NCBI GenBank assembly: GCA_023135745.1
Contig: JAGLSM010000162.1
Span: forward strand, 1-5,278
Direction: 5' to 3'
Length of the DNA stretch: 5,278 nt
Source of the DNA: Spirochaetota bacterium
GTDB lineage: Bacteria; Spirochaetota; JAGLSM01
Positions 1 to 5,278 of this stretch are shown in pieces (position 1 is the stretch's first letter; each line of letters starts with the position of its first letter). The notes under the pieces are model-generated. The model did not search any database. It saw only the letters and a list, made by a program, of their open reading frames with translations, and had not been told where the DNA came from. The position numbers and the translations under genes are program-made.

Positions 1-336
1 TATCTAAGCATGGATTATTATTATAACCGTCTCGGAGCATCGGATGAGTCAGCTTATGATTTTTCCGGGAACAGGGACTCATATTTTCCGGCAAGAAACT
101 ATTTGTATATCAATCTTACTTACAAAGTAGATCAGTTTTTTTCAATACAGGTAAACAGTTTTATTAATCTTGATGATTCAAGTTCTATTTTAATGCCGGG
201 TTTTGATTATCTGGTATCAAACGGATTCACTATTTCTTTTCAGGCTTCAATATTAACGGGAAGCGGAGCAGAAGAATTCTCTATAGACAGGTATGGGGAT
301 TTTTCCTTTATTTTTCGTGCTGAATTAAAACTATAA
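1..336 (+). CDS. C-terminal end of a probable outer-membrane beta-barrel protein (5' truncated by window edge)
   Basis: The reading frame is open from base 1, so the ATG at 10 is probably an internal Met and the gene starts upstream of the window; 111 residues are visible before the TAA at 334-336. The sequence has no hydrophobic helix. It shows alternating polar/hydrophobic stretches typical of barrel strands (for example NYLYINLTYKV, FFSIQVNSFINL, FTISFQASIL and the final DFSFIFRAELKL), separated by Asp/Ser/Gly-rich turns. It ends on a strand, as barrel proteins do, although the last residue is Leu rather than the more usual Phe or Trp. I do not recognise the family. The ABC ATPase gene begins 17 bases later with its own strong ribosome binding site, so the two are probably co-transcribed. 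Inference: an outer-membrane partner or client of the downstream exporter. A different secreted beta-sheet protein is possible. Confidence 0.7.
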   Translation, partial: YLSMDYYYNRLGASDESAYDFSGNRDSYFPARNYLYINLTYKVDQFFSIQVNSFINLDDSSSILMPGFDYLVSNGFTISFQASILTGSGAEEFSIDRYGDFSFIFRAELKL

Positions 337-353
337 TTTATTTAGGAGGCATT

Positions 354-1025
354 ATGCTTTTAAATGTAAATGGAATCAATAAAACCTATCATTCAGGAGA
401 TGTCGATTTTCAGGCGCTTTACGACATTAATCTTGATATTGAAAAAGGGGAATTCACGGCCCTTTGCGGTCCTTCGGGTTCAGGAAAAACTACTCTTTTG
501 AATATTATTGGATGCCTTGATTCGGCTGACAGCGGAGAGCTGGTCCTCGATGGAATTAGTCTCACAGATAAGACAAGTGATGAACTTGCTGATCTTAGAA
601 GGGATTATTTTGGATTCATTTTTCAAACATACAATCTGATTCCTGTTTTGACCGTATATGAGAATGTTGAACTTCCTTTAAAACTTTTAAAAAAACACAG
701 CCCAGACGAAACTTCAACGATGGTATTTGAGACACTTAAAAAAGTAGGATTGGAAGGCCTGGACAAGAGGCGTCCTCTTGAACTTTCGGGCGGGCAGCAG
801 CAGAGAGTGTCTATTGCCAGAGCTCTTGTAAAAAATCCTAAAATGGTTCTTGCCGATGAGCCTACAGCTAATCTGGATACAAAAACAGGAGAGACGATAG
901 TTGATCTAATGAAGGACATGAACGAGAAGGAAGGCGTCACCTTTGTATTTTCCACGCATGACTCGTTGATAATGGATCATGCTAAAAAAACAATCAATCT
1001 TAGAGATGGAAAAATTGCCAATTAG
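354..1025 (+). CDS. ABC transporter ATP-binding protein, LolD/MacB/FtsE class
   Basis: This 223-residue protein is a complete stand-alone nucleotide-binding domain that powers the two permeases encoded next. Motifs in order are: Walker A GPSGSGKT (39-46), Q-loop FQTYNLIP (90-97, Gln91), signature LSGGQQQR (144-151), Walker B with catalytic Glu in MVLADEP (164-170, Glu169), D-loop ANLD (172-175) and H-switch STHD (200-203, His202). No key residue is missing. The length and the FQTYNLIPVLTVYENVELPL stretch are typical of the LolD/MacB/FtsE branch, whose members work by mechanotransmission on periplasmic or membrane-held substrates rather than by classic import. The start is fixed by AGGAGG at 344-349, four bases from the ATG. 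The stop codon TAG (1023-1025) lies inside the ribosome binding site of the first permease. I infer a LolD-like role, but neither substrate nor symbol can be settled from this sequence alone. Confidence 0.96.
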   Translation: MLLNVNGINKTYHSGDVDFQALYDINLDIEKGEFTALCGPSGSGKTTLLNIIGCLDSADSGELVLDGISLTDKTSDELADLRRDYFGFIFQTYNLIPVLTVYENVELPLKLLKKHSPDETSTMVFETLKKVGLEGLDKRRPLELSGGQQQRVSIARALVKNPKMVLADEPTANLDTKTGETIVDLMKDMNEKEGVTFVFSTHDSLIMDHAKKTINLRDGKIAN

Positions 1026-1029
1026 GAGG
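1023..1029 (+). promoter_or_regulatory. Ribosome binding site overlapping the upstream stop codon
   Basis: The bases TAGGAGG combine the TAG stop of the ATPase gene with a near-perfect Shine-Dalgarno AGGAGG (1024-1029), five bases before the ATG at 1035. A terminating ribosome therefore sits on the initiation region of the first permease, which favours coupled translation of the subunits. Confidence 0.85.
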
Positions 1030-1034
1030 CTTGT

Positions 1035-2258
1035 ATGAATAACAACTTATTACTTGCTGTCCGTAATCTGCTGAGATACAAACGCAGAACAATTTTAACC
1101 TTTCTCGTTTTGTCCTTTGGTGTTGCTATGTATGTTTTTCAAATATCCTTTTTAAAAGGATTCACGGATAAATCTTTAGAAAATATGATAAATTTTGAAA
1201 CAGGTCACGCGAAGATAAGAAGTCTGACCTATGATGATAATGAACCTTACGCGGTCAAAAATATTATAACAAATTCATCTGTAATCAAGTCTGTTTTAAA
1301 AAAGAAAAAATATGTAAAAGGTTATACTGAAAGGTTAATGTTCATTGGTGAACTTGATAATAGTACGGATTCTGTTCCTTGCATTGCTGTCGGGATAGAC
1401 ATCAAAACCGACAAAAATGTTTTTTCCCTAACACAATTCATTTCAAAAGGATCTATTAAAACCAATGGGGCGGTAATTGGTTATAAACTTGCGGAAGACC
1501 TCAAGGTTGGGGTAGGTGATTCGCTGTACCTTACATTCAGAACTGAGGCGGGAATGATTGACTCGGTGAGTCTGGAAATAACCGGGCTTATAAACTCAAG
1601 CGATCCAAAGGCAAACACTTCAAACATTTATATGAATATAGATATTGCCCGTAAGATTTTAAGAACAAATGGAGTTACTGACATTGCCTTCAAGGTGGCC
1701 GATTACATGGAAATTGATTCCTATATAATGGCTTTAAAAAAGTCATTGGCAGGTTACTCATTCTGGAGCTGGAAAAAACTGGGTGATCATATGTTAGCCC
1801 TCAGTAAATCCAAATCAATGGGAAATTACTTTTTTGTGATTTTTCTTACCATCATTGCTGTAGTAGGAGTCATTAATACAATGCTGATGTCGGTATTTGA
1901 AAAGAAAAAGGAAATCGGAACCCTCAAGGCTCTTGGAATGAGAGACAAAGATATTAAGAGAATCTTTCTAATAGAAGGAAGTCTTATCGGAGGACTCGGC
2001 AGTCTCATTGGGATTATAGCAGGAAGTCTCATAACATGGTATTTTGTTGAAAACGGATTGGACCTGGTGTCGATGATGGGAGATATTGGTAAAAATGTCG
2101 GATTTAGAGTTATGGGTGTGGTAAAAGCCAGATGGAGTCCTTCTTCAATAGTAATGGCTTTTGTTATGAGTATTCTTGTAACGACTCTCGCCAGTTTTTA
2201 TCCGGCAAAAAAAGCCGTTAAACTCGACGCGTCCGAGTGTTTAAGGACAATCCAATAG
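1035..2258 (+). CDS. ABC transporter permease, FtsX/LolC/LolE (MacB-like) family, first of two
   Basis: This 407-residue inner-membrane permease has the expected four-helix layout. TM1 is at about 19-40, followed by a large extracytoplasmic domain at about 41-262 (MacB_PCD-like, with the recurring IGYKLAEDLKVGVGDSLYL pattern at 148-166). TM2 is at about 264-288, TM3 at about 309-337 and TM4 at about 371-390. Between TM2 and TM3 lies the family hallmark EKKKEIGTLKALGMRDKDI (289-307), the cytoplasmic coupling segment that contacts the ATPase. The C-terminal YPAKKAVKLDASECLR (389-404) is the usual family ending. The length matches LolC/LolE (about 400) and there is no fused ATPase as in MacB. 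The start is supported by the ribosome binding site at 1024-1029. It probably pairs with the next permease. Lipoprotein release is one possible job; export of a lipid, peptide or other envelope substrate is equally compatible. Confidence 0.94.
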   Translation: MNNNLLLAVRNLLRYKRRTILTFLVLSFGVAMYVFQISFLKGFTDKSLENMINFETGHAKIRSLTYDDNEPYAVKNIITNSSVIKSVLKKKKYVKGYTERLMFIGELDNSTDSVPCIAVGIDIKTDKNVFSLTQFISKGSIKTNGAVIGYKLAEDLKVGVGDSLYLTFRTEAGMIDSVSLEITGLINSSDPKANTSNIYMNIDIARKILRTNGVTDIAFKVADYMEIDSYIMALKKSLAGYSFWSWKKLGDHMLALSKSKSMGNYFFVIFLTIIAVVGVINTMLMSVFEKKKEIGTLKALGMRDKDIKRIFLIEGSLIGGLGSLIGIIAGSLITWYFVENGLDLVSMMGDIGKNVGFRVMGVVKARWSPSSIVMAFVMSILVTTLASFYPAKKAVKLDASECLRTIQ

Positions 2259-2262
2259 GAGG
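2256..2262 (+). promoter_or_regulatory. Ribosome binding site overlapping the upstream stop codon (second case)
   Basis: TAGGAGG again merges the TAG stop of the first permease (2256-2258) with AGGAGG (2257-2262), six bases before the ATG at 2269. The same design at both ABC gene junctions suggests the three subunits are translated in a coupled fashion. Confidence 0.85.
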
Positions 2263-2268
2263 TAGATT

Positions 2269-3483
2269 ATGCTTTTTAAATTTGCTCTTAGAAATGTATT
2301 AAGAAATAAAAAGAGATCCATACTCACCGCTATTTCCATTCTTGTCGCGGCTTTTATAATTACTATAACCGAAGGATGGGCAAACGGTGCAATTGGTTCA
2401 TACATAAACAATTTCGTAGTATACCAGACATCCCATGTCAGAGTTATGACTGATGAATACCATAGACGTGAAAGATTCATTCCTGTAGATGAAGTCATAT
2501 ACAACAGCAGCAGGCTCATAAAAAAAATAAAAAAAATAAAAGGAGTCTCTTCGGTCAAAGAAAGGATACGATTCGGCATCATGCTTGGAAATGGAGAAAA
2601 AACCGAGCATGCCCTTGGGATGGGGATTGACCTCAACAACAATAGATTCAAGCTCAATAAAAAAATACTCAAGCAAAAGGTAAAAAAATTATCCGAAGAC
2701 GGAATCTATATAGGCAGATCATTGGCCCGCCGAATCGGAGTAAAGGTTGGAGACAAACTTCTTCTTGCCGCAAAGACTTCAAGAGGGGGACTCAACGGAA
2801 TTAAGCTGAAGGTTGCCGGTATCTTTTCAATGGGTGTTATGGTCATGGATAAAAAAGTCTTTTTTATCAGTCTAAAAAATGCCAGAAGGCTGCTGAAATT
2901 AAAAAACAAGGCAACTGAAATTTATGTATTTGCAGATCATCACAGTATGTCTGATGAAATTAAAAAGAAGATATCAGGCATTCTTTCTTCCGGAGTTATT
3001 GCCCTTACATTCAAGGAACAGATAAAGAATTTTTACGACTATCTGGTCCTGATTCAGAAAATCATAGTTTTTGTCGAAGCCATTATTTTATTCCTTGCCT
3101 CGTTCATTGTGATTAACACAATGATGATGGCCATCTTTGAGAGGCTCCGTGAAATTGGAACATTGAAAGCAATGGGTATGACCGACCGGCAGCTGTTTTT
3201 TAACTTTACCCTTGAGGGTGGAATCATTGGGGCTGCAGGCGGGATAATAGGAGTTATACTCGCGGGAATTCTACTTGTTATATTATCAAAGACAGGAATT
3301 GATTTTAGCGATGCAGTCAAGGATATAGATTTTCCTATTGAGTATGTCATACATCCTTCAGCAAGCTTCATGACTTTTGTTGTTACGTTTTTGATGTCCA
3401 TTTTGATTCCTGCTTTTGCGGCAATGATCCCGGCAAGATACGCGAAGAAACTGATGCCGTCTGAGGCGTTGCGGAAGATTTAG
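2269..3483 (+). CDS. ABC transporter permease, FtsX/LolC/LolE (MacB-like) family, second of two
   Basis: This 404-residue permease is a diverged paralogue of the one before it. TM1 is at about 18-36 and an extracytoplasmic domain at about 37-260 includes YIGRSLARRIGVKVGDKLLL (147-166), the counterpart of the same motif in the first permease. TM2 is at about 262-288, TM3 at about 316-340 and TM4 at about 366-388. The coupling motif FERLREIGTLKAMGMTDRQL (290-309) lies between TM2 and TM3, and the end IPARYAKKLMPSEALRKI (387-404) is canonical. Neither permease is truncated, so with the ATPase they can build a heteromeric exporter like LolCDE. A lysine-rich stretch at 85-91 is encoded by two A8 tracts. 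This is the last gene of the operon: a 128-base spacer follows with a marked change in base composition. Substrate unknown. Confidence 0.94.
   Translation: MLFKFALRNVLRNKKRSILTAISILVAAFIITITEGWANGAIGSYINNFVVYQTSHVRVMTDEYHRRERFIPVDEVIYNSSRLIKKIKKIKGVSSVKERIRFGIMLGNGEKTEHALGMGIDLNNNRFKLNKKILKQKVKKLSEDGIYIGRSLARRIGVKVGDKLLLAAKTSRGGLNGIKLKVAGIFSMGVMVMDKKVFFISLKNARRLLKLKNKATEIYVFADHHSMSDEIKKKISGILSSGVIALTFKEQIKNFYDYLVLIQKIIVFVEAIILFLASFIVINTMMMAIFERLREIGTLKAMGMTDRQLFFNFTLEGGIIGAAGGIIGVILAGILLVILSKTGIDFSDAVKDIDFPIEYVIHPSASFMTFVVTFLMSILIPAFAAMIPARYAKKLMPSEALRKI
2520..2541 (+). repeat. Two A8 homopolymer tracts in tandem inside the second permease gene
   Basis: The bases read A8, T, A8, T, A4, encoding residues 84-91 (IKKIKKIK) at the start of a normal family segment. 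Loss of one A in either tract would give an immediate in-frame TAA (AAA AAA TAA). Such tracts are known in other genes to promote polymerase slippage, but nothing here shows that it happens. Confidence 0.8.
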
Positions 3484-3497
3484 GGGGTAGGATAGGA

Positions 3498-3540
3498 ACG
3501 CGGATTTTGCGGATGCGGCGGATTTACACGGATTTTTTTT
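3498..3540 (+). repeat. Degenerate tandem CGGAT-type repeat ending in a T8 tract
   Basis: Four CGGAT cores begin at 3501, 3510, 3519 and 3529, spaced 9, 9 and 10 bases apart. The units are CGGATTTTG, CGGATGCGG, CGGATTTACA and CGGAT followed by further T, making an eight-T run at 3533-3540. The array starts 15 bases after the stop of the second permease. The top strand is G-rich with C occurring mainly in CG, so the array cannot fold into a normal hairpin and is not a standard terminator despite the T run. I recall similar CGGATTT/ACACGGATTT-like patches between genes in several environmental diderm genomes, but cannot check that here. Function unknown. Confidence 0.75.
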
Positions 3541-3563
3541 AATTTAATGTCCCTTTTTTAGAC

Positions 3564-3593
3564 TTGATGCGTATAAAGTAGCATGGATATTAA
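3564..3593 (+). promoter_or_regulatory. Possible weak sigma70-type promoter for the downstream gene set
   Basis: TTGATG (3564-3569, four of six matches to the -35 consensus) is separated by 18 bases from TATTAA (3588-3593, four of six to the -10 consensus), shortly before the ATG at 3612. A second -10-like TATAAA at 3572-3577 has no matching -35. In DNA this AT-rich such matches arise by chance, so this is only a candidate. It is the one spacer in the window long enough to hold a promoter. Confidence 0.3.
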
Positions 3594-3611
3594 TAATTAA
3601 GGGGTTTTACA

Positions 3612-4172
3612 ATGAAAAATAATTTCATGAAAGTATTTTTTCTAATTTGTATATTATTTTCTATTTTACAATGTGGAGAAGCTGAGATAGTAACATTAAA
3701 AATTGATCATTATCTTGATACTGCTGTGGGTAATGGTCAACTTTTGACATACCGGGTACAAAATAATGTAAATAATACATGGTCAAGTTGGGGAAAATTT
3801 TATCTAGGAATTCAAAATTTCAATTATGAGTGGGGGCATGTTTATACTTTAAAAGCAAAAAAGGAACAAGTTGATGAGCCTCTTCAGGATGCTTCTTCTG
3901 TTGAATACACATTAGAACAAATAATTTCCGATGAAAAAGTGGCTTCTAATTTAGTATTTCCCATTAATTTAAAATTCTATGGAATGAATTATATAACCAC
4001 TAATATTCCTTTCGAATATTATCTTTTATATAGACGTAAAATAGATATAACTAATTCTGTTTTGTTTAATCAATTTACAAATCTTATTTACACTTCTGAT
4101 AATGTTGTTGGTTTTTTCACTCATTCTTTTTCCAGCAATTCAATTATTCTACAATCGTTGAGTAATTATTGA
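3612..4172 (+). CDS. Putative lipoprotein with DUF4377-like domain
   Basis: The 186-residue product starts with a short charged end and a hydrophobic stretch (8-19) leading to SILQCGE, with Cys21 as the likely lipidation site. Gln at -1 is unusual for a classical lipobox but is tolerated in the relaxed spirochaete form. Residues about 26-108 resemble DUF4377, a small domain of unknown function in bacterial envelope proteins. The matching stretch runs VTLKIDHY (27-34), WGKFYLGIQNFNYEWGHVYT (60-79), LKAKKEQV and DASSVEYTLEQIIS (93-106). The two cysteines I expect between the first strand and the W-FY motif are absent. The tail (112-186), rich in Tyr/Phe/Asn/Ser, is unrecognised. The ribosome binding site is weak (AAGGGG, 3599-3604); the internal Met6 is a possible alternative start. 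Base composition is much more AT-rich than the ABC operon. Confidence 0.85.
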   Translation: MKNNFMKVFFLICILFSILQCGEAEIVTLKIDHYLDTAVGNGQLLTYRVQNNVNNTWSSWGKFYLGIQNFNYEWGHVYTLKAKKEQVDEPLQDASSVEYTLEQIISDEKVASNLVFPINLKFYGMNYITTNIPFEYYLLYRRKIDITNSVLFNQFTNLIYTSDNVVGFFTHSFSSNSIILQSLSNY

Positions 4173-4198
4173 TTTTTATAGTTTATATAAGTCTATTT

Positions 4199-4204
4199 TA
4201 GGAG
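4199..4204 (+). promoter_or_regulatory. Ribosome binding site that selects the ATG at 4213
   Basis: TAGGAG lies eight bases before the ATG at 4213. A nearer ATG at 4208 is in another frame, is only three bases from the site, and reaches a stop after twelve codons, so 4213 is the true start. Confidence 0.75.
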
Positions 4205-4212
4205 TAAATGCT

Positions 4213-4971
4213 ATGTATAAGTTTTATTTTATATTTTTCTTATTAATTTGTGTTTTTTCTATATTTTCTTTTTTTGTTGAACCATTTAACTTTCTTGATG
4301 TAGTAAGTATTCCATTTATGATAATGTCTTTGATAGGCTTATTTGGGTATACGTATAAAAGACAATTCATAAATAAAAAGTTCTGGAAAATTTATTTTTT
4401 CATTTTGATAGCATTTGATATTTCATATTTTATTGCTTCGTTTTTATTGAAATCTAAAATTCATTCTGATTTAAATTCTCCTACAGCTATATTCTTCATA
4501 CTTTTAATTTCACTCCCGCTATATATCGCAATTTTTAGATATTATCGCAACTTTGAAAAAATATCAGATCAGGAAAATGTGTCTTTAAAAAAATCATTAA
4601 AAATTTTAATCGTAATTACCACTATTTTGGGCGGATTTATACTTCTAGGCGTCTTAGTTAACTATTATTACAATAATAAATTAACATATGTGAAATCTCT
4701 ATATAAAAAAGGACTCTTTATTGAATCTTATAATAAGGCCCAGGAATTTATTAATGATACTTCTGTGGAAATGGGGCAGTATACATTAATTTCTGACGCA
4801 CTTTACCTTCAAGGGAAAATACTAGTTTCTAAAAATAAACAAGATTTAGCTTTTAAAAAATTTCAAAAAATATGGACATATAATTCAAATTTTGATGCTT
4901 TATCAACGAATAATATAGTTAATGATCTTTTAAGGAAGAGCAGATCTAATTATTTTAAGAAAATGAAATAG
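4213..4971 (+). CDS. Membrane protein with five predicted helices and a TPR-like C-terminal tail, unknown function
   Basis: The 252-residue protein has hydrophobic segments at about 4-22, 28-46, 58-79, 91-110 and 129-151. The first 110 residues form a compact four-helix unit with short polar links (GYTYKRQFINKKFWKIYF at 45-62 between helices two and three). After the fifth helix a soluble tail (152-252) contains two helix pairs that read like tetratricopeptide repeats: VKSLYKKGLFIESYNKAQEF (160-179) and ALYLQGKILVSKNKQDLAFK (196-215), with typical small/aromatic spacing. The positive-inside pattern is ambiguous because Lys is common throughout, so I cannot assign the side of the tail. It lies 40 bases after the lipoprotein gene and 23 before another lipoprotein gene, all on one strand, suggesting one transcript. 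No enzyme motif is visible. I do not recognise the family. Confidence 0.85.
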   Translation: MYKFYFIFFLLICVFSIFSFFVEPFNFLDVVSIPFMIMSLIGLFGYTYKRQFINKKFWKIYFFILIAFDISYFIASFLLKSKIHSDLNSPTAIFFILLISLPLYIAIFRYYRNFEKISDQENVSLKKSLKILIVITTILGGFILLGVLVNYYYNNKLTYVKSLYKKGLFIESYNKAQEFINDTSVEMGQYTLISDALYLQGKILVSKNKQDLAFKKFQKIWTYNSNFDALSTNNIVNDLLRKSRSNYFKKMK

Positions 4972-4984
4972 GTACAATCCTTTT

Positions 4985-4989
4985 AGGAG
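4985..4989 (+). promoter_or_regulatory. Ribosome binding site of the truncated last gene
   Basis: AGGAG sits five bases before the ATG at 4995 and follows the same TTTTAGGAG pattern seen before the membrane-protein gene (4197-4204). It supports the start of an otherwise unfinished reading frame. Confidence 0.75.
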
Positions 4990-4994
4990 TTTTT

Positions 4995-5278
4995 ATGTTT
5001 AAAATTATTTTTATTTCCTTATTTATTTTCTCTTGTGCATCGCCGCTTTATAGAAATAAAAATCTAAATAATTTTAATAATTTCTTTCTCAACCCTGGTC
5101 CTATTTATAATTATAAATCTTATTTAAAATGTAGTGTCGGTGTTGGGCTTTCATCTGAAAAAACTAAAAAGGTTTATTCAATTTATCATGGCAAAGTTTA
5201 TCGCTTAAGTAATGATCCTAATAATATATCTAATTTTGGGAAATTTGTAGAAGTGCTGCAATCCGGCACCACACCTGA
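4995..5278 (+). CDS. N-terminal part of a putative lipoprotein, unknown function (3' truncated by window edge)
   Basis: An open frame of 94 codons plus two bases runs to the window end with no stop. The product begins MFKIIFISLFIFSCASPLY: one Lys, a hydrophobic run, then IFSC with Ser at -1 and Cys14, which fits a short lipoprotein signal peptide. After the Cys comes an Asn-rich linker (residues 20-30), then a presumably folded part with LKCSVGVGLSSEKTKKVYSI (45-64) and YRLSNDPNNISNFGKFVEVL (70-89). No family is recognised. The ATG is supported by AGGAG at 4985-4989, and the gene lies 23 bases after the membrane-protein gene. It shares the AT-rich, Phe/Ile/Asn-rich character of its two upstream neighbours, so it probably belongs to the same accessory unit. 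Confidence 0.75.
   Translation, partial: MFKIIFISLFIFSCASPLYRNKNLNNFNNFFLNPGPIYNYKSYLKCSVGVGLSSEKTKKVYSIYHGKVYRLSNDPNNISNFGKFVEVLQSGTTP

Noticed and set aside
623..955. 110-codon reverse-strand open frame opposite the ATPase gene
   Set aside because: It lies wholly antisense to the Walker and signature motifs of a clear ABC ATPase, and its translation has no recognisable pattern.
1826..3401. Several reverse-strand open frames of 67-143 codons (1826-2032, 2241-2672, 2398-2676, 2706-2909, 3054-3401)
   Set aside because: All are antisense shadows of the two permease genes; their Ile/Ser/Pro-rich translations mirror hydrophobic codons on the other strand.
3498..3540. CRISPR-like or integron attC-like array
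   Set aside because: The units are only 9-10 bases, degenerate and without spacers, and no RYYYAAC/GTTRRRY core pairs or integrase were seen.
3529..3545. Rho-independent terminator at the T8 tract
   Set aside because: No complementary GC-rich stem precedes the T run, because the upstream bases are G/T-rich on the same strand.
4176..4190. Inverted repeat TTATA-GTTTA-TATAA after the DUF4377-like gene
   Set aside because: The stem is five A-T pairs only, has no T run directly after it, and is expected by chance in this AT-rich DNA.
4208..4248. Upstream ATG start at 4208
   Set aside because: It is out of frame with the membrane-protein gene, too close to the ribosome binding site, and stops after twelve codons.

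Overview
The window looks like the chromosome of a diderm (Gram-negative) bacterium with AT-rich DNA. This rests on the tail of an outer-membrane-type beta-barrel protein, a LolCDE/MacB-type ABC exporter and two putative lipoproteins. One of those has a loose lipobox (Gln before the Cys), of a kind accepted in spirochaetes. A spirochaete-like host is my best guess, but no marker gene in the window proves it.

Region 1 (1-3483) is a compact, co-directional operon. It holds the 3' end of a beta-barrel gene (1-336), an ABC ATPase of the LolD/MacB/FtsE class (354-1025), and two FtsX/LolC/LolE-type permeases of about 400 residues (1035-2258 and 2269-3483). Gaps are 9-17 bases. The stop codon of each of the first two ABC genes is embedded in the Shine-Dalgarno sequence of the next gene (TAGGAGG), which suggests translational coupling. 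The three ABC genes can form one complete heteromeric complex (two ATPases plus one of each permease). Such complexes use cytoplasmic ATP to act on substrates in the periplasm or outer leaflet of the inner membrane, classically lipoprotein release. The adjacent barrel gene hints at an outer-membrane partner or client.

Region 2 (3484-3611) is a 128-base spacer. It carries four CGGAT-centred degenerate tandem units running into a T8 tract, then a possible weak promoter. No convincing hairpin terminator is visible.

Region 3 (3612-5278) is clearly more AT-rich and holds three small genes of unknown function on the same strand: a probable lipoprotein with a DUF4377-like domain (3612-4172), a five-helix membrane protein with a TPR-like cytosolic or periplasmic tail (4213-4971), and the 5' end of another lipoprotein (4995 to the window edge). 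The last gene runs off the window. These three have the look of an accessory, possibly acquired, cell-envelope gene set. No RNA gene, CRISPR array, transposase or integrase was seen.
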